DNA of 45,616 nucleotides. Source: Chloroflexota bacterium. Lineage in GTDB: Bacteria > Chloroflexota > Dehalococcoidia > UBA2247 > RBG-13-53-26. This document shows, one piece after another, positions 7,370 through 15,452 of the stretch. Each line of letters starts with the position of its first letter. Positions within the stretch are counted from its first letter, which is position 1. The notes beneath the pieces were generated by a model. That model saw nothing but the letters and a program-made list of their open reading frames with translations. It was not told the DNA's origin and searched no databases. Location: positions 1 to 45,616 of the forward strand of contig PUNJ01000039.1 in assembly GCA_003551705.1 (NCBI GenBank), written 5' to 3'. The position numbers and the translations under genes were made by a program.

Positions 7370-9769
7370 TCAACTCAAACTCTGCTCAGTCCTGGCTATG
7401 ATATCGTCCTGCAGCGACTTGGTCAGGTCAACAAAGTAGGCCGCATAGCCGGCCACCCGTACGATCAGGTCGCTGTGCCTCTCCGGATTCGCCTGGGCAT
7501 CCTTCAGAATGACCGGGTCAATTACGTTGAACTGGATGTGGTGTATGCCCAAGTCCGACCAGGTCTTCAAGTAACTGGCGAACAGCTCCCGGTAGGGTCC
7601 CTGCAAGAAATCCGGAGCGAACCTCTGATTGAAAAGGTGGTTGCACGACAGCTGCGGGTCTATTTTGCCCACGGAGTTCAGTACGGCCGTAGGTCCTTTC
7701 TTGTCTTGACCCTGCACGGGCGAGATGCTGCCGTCGTGCAGCGGCTCCGTGGCCTTGCGGCCCTCCGCGGTAGCGCCGACATCAACACCCAGGAAGTATC
7801 CCATGGCGGCATTTGTGCCGTCGACATCATAGGGGTAACCGTAATAGGTCTTGTTTCTCCTGACCTCCTCGGTAATGCGGAAATGCAGCTGCTGGTCCAG
7901 CCTGTCCACATAATCGTCGTCGTTGCCGAACTTGGGCGCATTCAGCAACACCTGGCGCAACTCCTCCTTGCCCTCGAAATTGCTCTTCAGGGCATCGAGC
8001 AGGGCAGCCATGGTAAGCTTGCCTTCGTCGAAGACGTATTTCTTTATGGCGGCCAGCGAATCGGCCACGTTGTTCACGCCGCTGGGCATGACATAATTCC
8101 TGTGATGGTAGTACCACTTGCGGCAGTCCTTCCCACGCTCGATGCACTCGTCGTTCAGTGCAGATACGAAGGGCCGGGGCAGGAATTCCTCATAGAGGGC
8201 GTCAGCTACATTGTTGATGTATACCTGCTTCTCGAAGAAGAAGCGGAACTGCACAAAGATGGCATCAATGATGTCATCGATGGACTTGAAGGTCAACGGA
8301 TCCGGGGTCGGCGCACCTATCTGGCCGAACCTCGGGTCTACACCCTGGCTCAGAGCCAGTTGCAAGCAGTTCGGGAAGGAGAACATCCCCATTCCCTGCC
8401 GGTAGACCATGGCCTTGCCGGGGATTATCCACGACATGCAATTGCTGATGGCGTAGTCCCGGGCATCGCCCAGGGGTATGCCCTTGGCCAGCAGGTAAGG
8501 GATCATCATCTTATCGTTAAAAAAGGCCGGCTGCGCCACGCCCGTCCGTTGCGTGTCGATGGCGCTGAGCACCAGGTCCTTGGGAACGCTGTCGTTGTAC
8601 CTGAAGCACAGGGGAGGTTGCACGGAATGCAACTCGCGTGTAGCCTCCAGGACCATGTAGGAGACCTCATTGGTGATATCGTTGCCCTCAGCATCGACTC
8701 CGCCCAGGGTGATATTCTGCCAGGCCAGGCCGCCGCCCGCAGAACCAAACAGCCGGGGTGGATGTATGAAGCCCATCTCCTCAAACTTGATCCAGAGCGA
8801 CTCCACCAGAGCGAGCGCTTCGTCTCTCGTAATACGGCCCGCCGCCTGGTCCTTTTCGTAGTAGGGCCCCATGACCTTGTCAAGCCTTATGCCGCAACCA
8901 ACCGATGGCAACTCGATGAAGCCCACGATGAGGTGGATGAGCATGAAGCACTGCATGGCTTCGTGAAATGTCCTGGCGGGGTTTTCCGGCACCCAGTTGC
9001 ATATCTCGGCCAGTTGCTCGAAGCGCATCTTGGCCTCGGGGTCTTTGGTCGTCTTGGCCTTCTCAGCAGCCAGAGCCGCGTATCTCTTGGAGAAGTCGAT
9101 GACCGCCTGCAACGTGATCAGTACCGCCTCCAGGAACTTCTTCTGCTCCAGGTACTCTTTGGCATGCATGTCCATGTTGCTGTTGAGTCCCTGAAGCCGG
9201 TCCTCGGCTTCCTTCTGGAAGCCCTTGAGACCGACGGCCAGTATTTTCTCGTAATTGGGCAGGACCATGTCCCACGTATAGCTGAAGACGCTCACGGGAG
9301 TGTAGGCGGTGAAGGGTTTGATGCTGGGCGGTACCAGGTCCCTCTCCATGCCGTGCACGGAGAGCTTGTACCAGTACTTGTTGATCTCCTTGAGTTCCTT
9401 CTTGCCCTCGTCATCCAGGAGGTGCTGATAATCGTTCTCCAGTGATTTCTCCAGCCATCTCCAGTACATCTCTGGGTACAGGGGCAGCGAGTTGGGGTCC
9501 TTGGCCAGGTTGCCCACTAGCCGCTCCTTGTCCTGTATATATATGGTCATATTGTCCAGGATCTTCTTCAGGGCTTTGGCCCTGCGAAGCACCATTGCCT
9601 CTCCTTCAGTCTCCTGGTATGACTCGGTAATGAGACGTGCCCGCTCCAGGCATAGCTTGACTTCGGCCCGATAGCCGGCTCCTGTATCAACCTTGGTCTG
9701 ACCGCGATACAAGCCCTTGACGGCTTTGATAACTACTTTGTCTTTGAGTTCTTTGATGGCCGCATCCAT
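7370..9769 (-). CDS. Glycyl radical enzyme (pyruvate formate-lyase-like), substrate unknown
   Basis: The start is set at the ATG at 9769, directly behind AAAGGAGGTTCGGCC; 55 upstream in-frame codons lack family similarity and cover the promoter. The 799-residue product has the PFL-like domain and, at its C-terminus, the glycyl radical loop RVAGYAAYF with Gly774 as the radical site. The preceding segments GRKATEPLHDGSISP (670-684) and QFNVIDP (746-752) are typical of the dehydratase/decarboxylase branch. The thiyl Cys is most likely Cys444 in DYAISNCMSW. Diol, hydroxyproline and choline lyases and hydroxyphenylacetate decarboxylase carry Cys-x-Glu there; this protein has Cys-Met-Ser, so their acid-base chemistry is not conserved. 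Such enzymes need a radical-SAM activase; none is in the window. It is the first gene of a two-gene operon with the amidohydrolase-fold protein. Confidence 0.92.
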   Translation of the reverse strand: MDAAIKELKDKVVIKAVKGLYRGQTKVDTGAGYRAEVKLCLERARLITESYQETEGEAMVLRRAKALKKILDNMTIYIQDKERLVGNLAKDPNSLPLYPEMYWRWLEKSLENDYQHLLDDEGKKELKEINKYWYKLSVHGMERDLVPPSIKPFTAYTPVSVFSYTWDMVLPNYEKILAVGLKGFQKEAEDRLQGLNSNMDMHAKEYLEQKKFLEAVLITLQAVIDFSKRYAALAAEKAKTTKDPEAKMRFEQLAEICNWVPENPARTFHEAMQCFMLIHLIVGFIELPSVGCGIRLDKVMGPYYEKDQAAGRITRDEALALVESLWIKFEEMGFIHPPRLFGSAGGGLAWQNITLGGVDAEGNDITNEVSYMVLEATRELHSVQPPLCFRYNDSVPKDLVLSAIDTQRTGVAQPAFFNDKMMIPYLLAKGIPLGDARDYAISNCMSWIIPGKAMVYRQGMGMFSFPNCLQLALSQGVDPRFGQIGAPTPDPLTFKSIDDIIDAIFVQFRFFFEKQVYINNVADALYEEFLPRPFVSALNDECIERGKDCRKWYYHHRNYVMPSGVNNVADSLAAIKKYVFDEGKLTMAALLDALKSNFEGKEELRQVLLNAPKFGNDDDYVDRLDQQLHFRITEEVRRNKTYYGYPYDVDGTNAAMGYFLGVDVGATAEGRKATEPLHDGSISPVQGQDKKGPTAVLNSVGKIDPQLSCNHLFNQRFAPDFLQGPYRELFASYLKTWSDLGIHHIQFNVIDPVILKDAQANPERHSDLIVRVAGYAAYFVDLTKSLQDDIIARTEQSLS

Positions 9770-9816
9770 GGCCGAACCTCCTTTGGGTATGCGTCTGTTG
9801 TGTGGATCTCGATTAC

Positions 9817-9845
9817 AGTATACCGATTCAGCCGTCTTAATACAA
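9817..9845 (-). promoter_or_regulatory. Promoter of the glycyl radical enzyme operon
   Basis: On the minus strand TTGTAT (9845-9840) and TATACT (9822-9817) are 17 bases apart. The -10 matches the consensus at five of six positions; the -35 is weak, which may mean an activator is needed. The predicted leader is about 40 bases and ends in the strong ribosome-binding site. Confidence 0.55.
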
Positions 9846-9953
9846 AAATTGGGGAGGAAGCCGGGAGGAAGGGGGTGGAGGTCGCCTTTCCTAGCCAAGT
9901 CGATGGCGTTTATCGTAGAATTTAGACGATCCATACTTGCAAGGAGGGCTCAG

Positions 9954-10736
9954 ATGCCGGCTTTTATTTACGAAACGAAGGGCAGAATTGCCTACCTCAC
10001 CATCAACCGGCCCGATGCACGCAATGCCATGAACCGCGAGGTTTGGGACGGCTTGGTCAAGGCCTGGACCGAAGTAGGCGAGAACCCCGACATATGGGTA
10101 GCCATCGTTACCGCGTCCGGGGACAAGGCTTTCTCCTCAGGGCAGGACCTCAAGGAAATGGCCGAGTGGATGTCTATTCCGGAAGACAAGCGACCGCCCA
10201 TGCCCTTGCCCGATATCAACCCGATGCGGGGCATGCGAATATGGAAGCCGGTGATCGCCGCCATCAACGGTCTGGCTATCGGCGGCGGGCTGGAGCTGGC
10301 CATGGCCTGTGATATCAGGATCGCCGCACAGACAGCCATGCTGGGCTTGGCCGAGGTGAAGTCGGCAGTCATCCCCGGCAACAGCGGCAGCCAGAAGCTG
10401 CCCCGGTTAATTCCCTTTGCCAAGGCCTTGGAGCTTCTCATGACAGGCGACCTGGTGGATGCTCAGGAAGCTTATCGCTTGGGTCTGGTAAACAAGGTGG
10501 TTCCTGCTGATCAACTCTTGCCCGAGGCCGAAGCCCTGGCGGCCAAGATCTGTGAAAACGGGCCTCTGGCCGTACGGGCCGTCAAGGAACTGGCCTATCG
10601 CGGCATTGAGATGAGCCTGGAGGAAGGGTTGCGCCTCGAGACGGAGATCGGCGATCGCCTGTCCAAGAGCGAGGACGCCATGGAAGGGCCGAGAGCCTTC
10701 GCGGAGAAGCGAAAACCGGTCTGGAAGGGAAGGTAG
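9954..10736 (+). CDS. Enoyl-CoA hydratase/isomerase family protein
   Basis: This crotonase-superfamily protein probably hydrates an enoyl-CoA in fatty or aromatic acid breakdown. The start at 9954 is chosen because AAGGAGGGCTCAG precedes it; an 80-codon upstream extension has no homology. The 260-residue product has the CoA-binding FSSGQDL (60-66), the oxyanion loop AINGLAIGGGLELAMACD (103-120), and both Glu residues of classical hydratases: Glu114 and Glu134, twenty residues apart as in the rat enzyme. The following IPGNSGSQKL replaces the commoner IPGAGGTQRL. It is divergent from the glycyl radical enzyme and shares its intergenic region, so the two units may be co-regulated. Exact substrate cannot be read. 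Confidence 0.9.
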   Translation: MPAFIYETKGRIAYLTINRPDARNAMNREVWDGLVKAWTEVGENPDIWVAIVTASGDKAFSSGQDLKEMAEWMSIPEDKRPPMPLPDINPMRGMRIWKPVIAAINGLAIGGGLELAMACDIRIAAQTAMLGLAEVKSAVIPGNSGSQKLPRLIPFAKALELLMTGDLVDAQEAYRLGLVNKVVPADQLLPEAEALAAKICENGPLAVRAVKELAYRGIEMSLEEGLRLETEIGDRLSKSEDAMEGPRAFAEKRKPVWKGR

Positions 10737-10745
10737 TGTCCCCGA

Positions 10746-11084
10746 CTAGTCGTTCAGCTCGATCTCTACCTGGATGACGCGTTGTATCAACTGGTTATCG
10801 AAGTAACCGGAGATCCGGAGCTTGCCGTTAACGAACAGGGCCGGTAAGGGTACCTGTATTTCGCTTGCCCTGCCGGCAACCCAAGCAGGCTGGCTGGAAG
10901 GAACGGCCAGATCGTAGAATTCCAGTTCCACGCGGTCGCCGAAGGCCCTGTGAAGAAAGGTCGCTGTGGACTCGAGAGTCTCGGGACAGGAGAAATCGAG
11001 CCCGCACCGGCCTTCACATTTCTCGCCGGCGGAATCATCGACTATGGTAATTCTAATCGGGCGACGCGCTTGGCCGGTTTCCAT
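10746..11084 (-). CDS. Thioredoxin-fold-like protein
   Basis: The ATG is preceded by AGGAGGGTGC. The 112-residue product begins with a short strand (IRITIVDDSAG), then has Cys at about 23, 27 and 33 in EKCEGRCGLDFSCPE, a helix, and a second half ending VPLPALFVNGKLRISGYFDNQLIQRVI. A Pro-rich turn followed by a strand, Asn-Gly, and a closing helix resembles the C-terminal half of thioredoxin-like proteins, where a cis-Pro precedes the strand. The Cys are not in a CxxC pair, so a classical disulfide reductase is doubtful; a cysteine-based metal or sulfur handling role is possible. It ends nine bases from the convergent enoyl-CoA hydratase stop. The family is not certain. Confidence 0.7.
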   Translation of the reverse strand: METGQARRPIRITIVDDSAGEKCEGRCGLDFSCPETLESTATFLHRAFGDRVELEFYDLAVPSSQPAWVAGRASEIQVPLPALFVNGKLRISGYFDNQLIQRVIQVEIELND

Positions 11085-11153
11085 GCACCCTCCTTGTCAA
11101 ATAGACGTCCGTCTGGACCGGGCCATCGCCTTGAATTGGGTCTCCTCTCTCAT

Positions 11154-11243
11154 CCCTTTCACAAAAAGAGCTACCTCACTCACGCGACCAAGGTTTGCTT
11201 TGCCGCGTGAATGAGATAGCGGAGCGCAATATGTGAAAGAGGG
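11154..11243 (-). terminator. Large terminator hairpin with outer inverted arms
   Basis: The inner arms are 17 bases each (11170-11186 and 11204-11220) around a 17-base loop. Two positions are C-A mismatches on the plus strand but G-U pairs in minus-strand RNA, and minus-strand RNA runs straight into TCTTTTTG. It is thus a terminator for the zinc-ribbon gene at 11268-11507. Outer arms CTTTCACA (11156-11163) and TGTGAAAG (11232-11239) could lengthen the structure. The full element is long for a simple terminator. Confidence 0.7.
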
Positions 11244-11267
11244 AGGGCCTGCTTTCTTAGCTCGGGA

Positions 11268-11507
11268 TCAGACCTCTATGCGCAGGCCCTTAGCCTCGAC
11301 AGGCTCAAGCTTCCAGATCTTCTCCTCTTGTGCGTCCACGTAGTAATCCACAGCTTTGCCGCAATCAGGGCACTTCGCCGCAATTCTGCCCTTGTAAGTG
11401 CTGGCCACGGTGCCCAACAGAAGGCCTCCCTCACTGGCATAGCAGTCAGGGCATGGCCCCACAATGTGAAGATTACCCGCTCCGCAGACGAGCCAACGCA
11501 GTTGCAT
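11268..11507 (-). CDS. Small zinc-ribbon-like protein (79 aa)
   Basis: The ATG follows GGGAGGACAAG, so the start is well supported. The product holds two CPDC knuckles (about 19-22 and 46-49) in GPCPDCYAS and AKCPDCGKAV, separated by a short beta region, which is the pattern of a two-knuckle zinc ribbon. An isolated Cys at 8 is outside it. It has no signal peptide and no membrane segment. A TATACT box lies about 30 bases upstream, and a strong terminator follows, so it appears to be transcribed alone. No function can be given; binding to nucleic acid or protein is typical of such folds. Confidence 0.75.
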   Translation of the reverse strand: MQLRWLVCGAGNLHIVGPCPDCYASEGGLLLGTVASTYKGRIAAKCPDCGKAVDYYVDAQEEKIWKLEPVEAKGLRIEV

Positions 11508-11621
11508 CTTGTCCTCCCTTCTAACTTCCGGTTGATTATTCGTTAGTATAATGCCTGACTACCTTCATGACAAGACCTTGATGCATCGCATCCGGTCCGG
11601 AATCAGTCGTCCTTACGAGAA

Positions 11622-12806
11622 TCAAGATCGATTAGACATCTTGCCATGCTTAACAAAGTCTTCTTTGACCTTCTCCAGCAAACGGCTGTCAGCCAACAGG
11701 TCAAGAGCGGTCAAAGCCATGGCTTTGGCACCGTCCAGCATGCCTTGATGGCCCGATTCTGAGCCGGCAGCGGATGCAAACTCCTCTGAGTGTACCAGCA
11801 CCTCCCTGGGAGCAATAGCCACGAAGGGGTGTATGCTGGGTACAACCTGGCTCACATTGCCCATATCGGTGCTGCCGAAGCCTCTCCTCGGATCTTCAGG
11901 CTGAACCTTTCGGCCCAAAGATTCGAGATGATGGGCGAACCTATTGGCCAGTACACGATTAGTAAGCAGAGGGGCATAGGTTATGTCGCCCCAACCATAC
12001 TGCAGGCGTGCTCCCGTGGCCACTGAGGCCGCCGCAAAACAGTTCAGCACCTGCTCCTTGAGCACCTCCAGTTCGGTCTCATTCTCAGCCCGCACAAGAA
12101 ACAAACCTTTGGTGTAATCGGGCACAACATTGGCAGCCTCGCCGCCCTTGAGAATGATACCGTGTATACGGTTGCGTTCCTTGATATGCTGTCTCAGGGA
12201 ATTCACGTTGTTGAAGGAAAGGATCAGAGCTTCGAGGGAGTTGATGCCTTCCTCAGGATTGGCTGCGGCATGGGCGGCTTTTCCGAAGAATTCCACCTGG
12301 ATCGAGATGCAGGCCAGCGCGGGTATTGCAATAAGGTTCTCAGTAGCAGGATGTACCATCATCGCAGCGTCTACACCTCCAAAGCCGCCTTTATCCACCA
12401 TATTTGCCTTGCAGCCGTACAGCTCTTCACCGGGTGTCCCAATTACGAGGATAGTGCCTCCCAGCCTGTCTACGACTCGCTTGGCAGCAATAGCCGCTCC
12501 TGCGGCTGAGGCGGCGATAATGTTATGCCCGCAGGCGTGTCCGACCTCCGGCAAGGCATCATATTCGGCAATAAAGGCGATGGCTGGCTGGCCCCGGCCG
12601 TAGCTGGCCCGGAATGAAGTGGGCAAGTTGCATATGCCTGGTTGAACGGAGAACCCCTTGCCCTTGAGGTATTCCCCCAGCCAAGCGGAAGCTCTGGCCT
12701 CCTGCAACCCCAGTTCGGGATTGTCGTGTATTTTGAGGCTGAGCTCCTCAAGCTCATGGCTGTGTGCGTCAACCTCTTCGATAATGAGCGTTCGTAGATC
12801 GTCCAT
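11622..12806 (-). CDS. M20 family metallopeptidase/amidohydrolase (AbgB/M20D-like)
   Basis: M20D enzymes cleave amide bonds, for example in N-acyl amino acids or aminobenzoyl-glutamate, with a two-metal site. The 394-residue product carries EYDALPEVGHACGHN and GTPGEELYG, the metal-binding and catalytic Glu motifs, plus the dimerisation domain in the middle (about 175-290, with FFGKAAHAAANPEEGINSLEA) and a final H in HSEEFA. The frame is open for 66 codons further upstream, but that stretch overlaps the divergent rplI. A TATAAT box ends 16 bases before the ATG at 12806, giving a very short leader, so this start is preferred over the ATG at 12824, which is inside the box. Substrate is not evident. 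Confidence 0.88.
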   Translation of the reverse strand: MDDLRTLIIEEVDAHSHELEELSLKIHDNPELGLQEARASAWLGEYLKGKGFSVQPGICNLPTSFRASYGRGQPAIAFIAEYDALPEVGHACGHNIIAASAAGAAIAAKRVVDRLGGTILVIGTPGEELYGCKANMVDKGGFGGVDAAMMVHPATENLIAIPALACISIQVEFFGKAAHAAANPEEGINSLEALILSFNNVNSLRQHIKERNRIHGIILKGGEAANVVPDYTKGLFLVRAENETELEVLKEQVLNCFAAASVATGARLQYGWGDITYAPLLTNRVLANRFAHHLESLGRKVQPEDPRRGFGSTDMGNVSQVVPSIHPFVAIAPREVLVHSEEFASAAGSESGHQGMLDGAKAMALTALDLLADSRLLEKVKEDFVKHGKMSNRS

Positions 12807-12822
12807 GGTTTTGAGTGGTGTC

Positions 12823-12852
12823 ATTATACTTGAGGTAAGCTGCCATTGCCAG
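12823..12852 (-). promoter_or_regulatory. Promoter of the M20 peptidase gene
   Basis: On the minus strand a consensus TATAAT (12828-12823) lies 18 bases after CTGGCA (12852-12847), which matches TTGACA at four of six positions. The expected transcript start is roughly ten bases before the ATG at 12806, and no Shine-Dalgarno sequence fits in between. Confidence 0.5.
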
Positions 12853-12908
12853 TTTATGACAAACAGTAAAGAAGGTCCGGGGAGGTATCGCATTTTGAGC
12901 CCCCGGAG

Positions 12909-12914
12909 TATAAT
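12909..12914 (+). promoter_or_regulatory. TATAAT box close to the rplI start
   Basis: A consensus -10 box ends nine bases before the rplI ATG, so the transcript would begin zero to three bases upstream of the start codon. No good -35 box was found at 16-18 bases. Confidence 0.4.
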
Positions 12915-12923
12915 ATTTCCGTT

Positions 12924-13373
12924 ATGAAGGTGATATTTCTCAAAGACGTACCAAGCGTAGCCAAAGCGGGGGAGATCAAGGAAGTGGCGCCCGGTTACGG
13001 CCACAACTACCTCATTCCTAGAAAGCTTGCCCTGGTAGCCACCCCATCAGCCATCAAGACGGCTGAAATTCAGGTCCAGAGGGAAAAGGATAGGCAACAA
13101 CGCTTCGCTGACGAGATGGATAAGCTTGCCCAGCAGTTGGAGGGCTATCAACTCAATTTCGCGGCCAAGGTTGCTGAAGAGGACCGGCTTTATGGCTCCA
13201 TTCGGGACAGCGACATCGCCAGCCAGCTCAGCCAGATAACAGGTTTGGAGCTCGAGCGTAAGCAGGTGGAACTGGAAGAACCAATCAAGACCTTGGGCGA
13301 GCATGAGGTCGTAGTCCGTCTGGGCAAAGACTTGACTCCCAGGATTAAAGTCATCGTCGCCAAGGAGGAATAG
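12924..13373 (+). CDS. rplI: 50S ribosomal protein L9
   Basis: L9 binds 23S rRNA near the L1 stalk and affects translational fidelity. The 149-residue protein has the diagnostic N-terminal domain MKVIFLKDVPSVAKAGEIKEVAPGYGHNYLIPRKLA, the long connecting helix (about 42-75) and the C-terminal domain (about 80-148). It has the normal length. A TATAAT box lies only nine bases before the ATG and there is no Shine-Dalgarno sequence, so the gene may be read from a nearly leaderless transcript. Its stop codon overlaps the GTG of dnaB by one base; rplI-dnaB linkage is common in bacteria. Confidence 0.96.
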   Translation: MKVIFLKDVPSVAKAGEIKEVAPGYGHNYLIPRKLALVATPSAIKTAEIQVQREKDRQQRFADEMDKLAQQLEGYQLNFAAKVAEEDRLYGSIRDSDIASQLSQITGLELERKQVELEEPIKTLGEHEVVVRLGKDLTPRIKVIVAKEE

Positions 13374-14752
13374 TGCCGGAGCTGGATAGGCTGCCGCCTC
13401 ACAATGTTGAGGCGGAGGAGGCGGTGATTGGCTCTCTGCTTATCGACCCCGATGCTATAGTCAAAACGGCTGTTTCTCTGCAGCCGGAAGCCTTCTACCG
13501 GGAGAAGAACAGGTGGCTTTACGAAGCCTGCCTGGCCCTGTACAGCCGTAACGAAGCCGTCAACCAGATCACGGTAGCACAGGAATTGTCCCGACAAGGC
13601 AAGCTCGAGGAAGTTGGCGGTCCGGCCTATCTGAGCTACCTGGTTTCCGTGTTACCGACTTCCATTCATGTAGAGTACTATGCCCACATCGTGCACCGGT
13701 TGGGCATGATGCGACAACTCATTACTGCGGCAGGGCAGATAGCGGCCATAGGTTATGAGGAGTCCCCCGACGTTGATTCCGCGTTGAGCAAGGCTGAGGA
13801 CATCCTATACAAGCTCAGGCAGGGTGAATCGACCCGGGACTTTGTCCATATCAGACCCATCTTGCACCAGTATTTCGACGAGATTGGAACGGAAGCCGCT
13901 TCGGGGAACGGCGATGGTCAACTGCCCCACGTGCATACCGGCTTCGCCGGCGTCGACGAATTGCTGGGAGGTCTGCAGCGTTCCGACCTGGTTATCCTGG
14001 CGGCGAGGCCGAGCATGGGCAAGTCCAGCCTGGGGCTGAACATTGCCCGGAACGCTGCGGTGGGGCAGCGGGCCAAGGTGGCCATTTTCAGCTTGGAGAT
14101 GTCGAAGGAGCAGATCGTGCAGCGCCTTCTGTCCAGTGAGGCGAACATCGATTCCAAGCGGCTCAGGGCCGGGCATTTCAATACGGTGCAGGAACAACGC
14201 GTTATGCACGCTGCCGGAATCTTGTCAGAGGCGCCTATCTTCGTCGACGACTCGCCCATGCTCAAGGTTATTGAGATGAGGAGCAAGGCACGGCGGCTCT
14301 ATTATGATCAGGGCATCGACCTTATTGTCATTGATTACCTGCAACTTATCAGGGGCGATTTCCGCACCGATAACAAGGTCCAGGAGGTGAGCGAGATATC
14401 CCGTTCATTGAAGGCTCTTGCCCGTGAATTGGATGTCCCGGTCTTGGCCCTATCCCAGTTGAGCCGGGCCGTGGAGTCTCGAACACCCCATATCCCGCAG
14501 CTTTCCGACCTTCGGGAGAGCGGAAGCATTGAGCAGGATGCGGACGTCGTGTGCTTCATCTATCGTGAAGATCACTATCATCCTGACAGGGAGCAATGGG
14601 AGCGACAGAACCCAAATAGACAGTACCCGGAGGGGCAAGCCAACATCATTGTTGCTAAACACCGCAACGGCCCAACCGGACAAATCTATCTCAGGTTCCA
14701 CCAGAACCTGACCAAATTCGAGAATCTGGATATGGAGCAAATGGATGCCTGA
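13373..14752 (+). CDS. dnaB: Replicative DNA helicase DnaB
   Basis: DnaB is the hexameric 5'-3' helicase at the replication fork. The 459-residue protein has the N-terminal primase-interacting domain (about 8-110, with PPHNVEAEEAVIGSLL), a linker, and the RecA-like C-terminal domain. Walker A is ARPSMGKSS at 211-219; most relatives have Gly where this one has Ser214. Further motifs are FSLEMSKEQ, IDLIVIDYLQLI (Walker B) and LSQLSRAVE. The start is GTG, overlapping the rplI stop as taGTG. The two genes downstream encode a DnaD-like protein and a helicase loader, so this operon carries the helicase together with its likely loading system. Confidence 0.96.
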   Translation: MPELDRLPPHNVEAEEAVIGSLLIDPDAIVKTAVSLQPEAFYREKNRWLYEACLALYSRNEAVNQITVAQELSRQGKLEEVGGPAYLSYLVSVLPTSIHVEYYAHIVHRLGMMRQLITAAGQIAAIGYEESPDVDSALSKAEDILYKLRQGESTRDFVHIRPILHQYFDEIGTEAASGNGDGQLPHVHTGFAGVDELLGGLQRSDLVILAARPSMGKSSLGLNIARNAAVGQRAKVAIFSLEMSKEQIVQRLLSSEANIDSKRLRAGHFNTVQEQRVMHAAGILSEAPIFVDDSPMLKVIEMRSKARRLYYDQGIDLIVIDYLQLIRGDFRTDNKVQEVSEISRSLKALARELDVPVLALSQLSRAVESRTPHIPQLSDLRESGSIEQDADVVCFIYREDHYHPDREQWERQNPNRQYPEGQANIIVAKHRNGPTGQIYLRFHQNLTKFENLDMEQMDA

Positions 14753-15452
14753 GGAGCCCTTCACCGGTTTTCCCGACAGGATGAGCTTCACTCCCATTCC
14801 CAACCTCTTCTTCTCCAGGCTGCTCCCGGAGATCCATGATCAGGCCGAACTCAAGGTCATCCTTCACGTGTTCTTCCGGCAATATCCCCGACGCGGACCC
14901 CTCAAGTACGTATCTTACAGGGAACTGGCTGCGGACGCCTTACTCCTCGATGGACTTGGCGACGATTGCCAGAATAAGCTGGACCGGGCCTTGAGGGCAG
15001 CCGCCCATCGAGGGTTGATTATCTCCTGGATGCTTTCGCACGATGGACGTCAGGAAGAGGTATTCTTTGTAAATAGCGCCGCCAACCGCAGAGCGGCGGC
15101 GCAACTGGGATGGGATGCGGAAGTGGCCAACGGGAGAAACCCGCCAGAGCCCCACATCCGGCAGGAAAGGCCGAATATCTTTGCTTTGTATGAGCAGAAT
15201 ATCGGCCTGCTGACTCCTATGATAGCCGACGAGCTTAAGGATGCTGAGCAGAATTATCCGGCTGCCTGGATAGAAGAGGCCTTTAAAGAGGCTGTAGCCT
15301 TGAACAAACGAAGCTGGAGGTATGTGGCCCGTATACTCGATAAGTGGGCCAAAGAAGGTAAGCGAAGTGGAGAGTCTGGGAAACATTCTCAACAAAAGAA
15401 AGATCCTGACCGCTACATCAAGGGAAAGTACGGACACATTGTCAGGCGATAA
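14745..15452 (+). CDS. DnaD-domain primosomal/replisome organiser protein
   Basis: DnaD-type proteins take part in recruiting the replicative helicase in Bacillota, some phages and Chloroflexota. In this 235-residue protein the N-terminal half (about 15-115) looks like a winged-helix domain. The C-terminal DnaB2/DnaD domain is clear at about 146-205: YEQNIGLLTPMIADELKDAE followed by AWIEEAFKEAVALNKRSWRY, the usual helical bundle with its terminal YxxxILxxW-like element. A basic tail follows. The gene overlaps the end of dnaB by eight bases and the following gene begins about where it ends, so all three are probably translationally coupled. The domain call is firm; the precise role is inferred from context. 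Confidence 0.88.
   Translation: MPEEPFTGFPDRMSFTPIPNLFFSRLLPEIHDQAELKVILHVFFRQYPRRGPLKYVSYRELAADALLLDGLGDDCQNKLDRALRAAAHRGLIISWMLSHDGRQEEVFFVNSAANRRAAAQLGWDAEVANGRNPPEPHIRQERPNIFALYEQNIGLLTPMIADELKDAEQNYPAAWIEEAFKEAVALNKRSWRYVARILDKWAKEGKRSGESGKHSQQKKDPDRYIKGKYGHIVRR

Noticed and set aside
7475-9445. A 656-codon open frame on the plus strand
   Set aside because: It is antisense to the glycyl radical enzyme, follows its codon pattern, and shows no domain. The minus-strand frame has clear motifs.
15322-15438. Longer N-terminus of the helicase loader from the ATG at 15322
   Set aside because: It overlaps the dnaD-like gene, its upstream GGAGG is one base from the start, and the extra residues read as an out-of-frame copy of that gene's basic tail.
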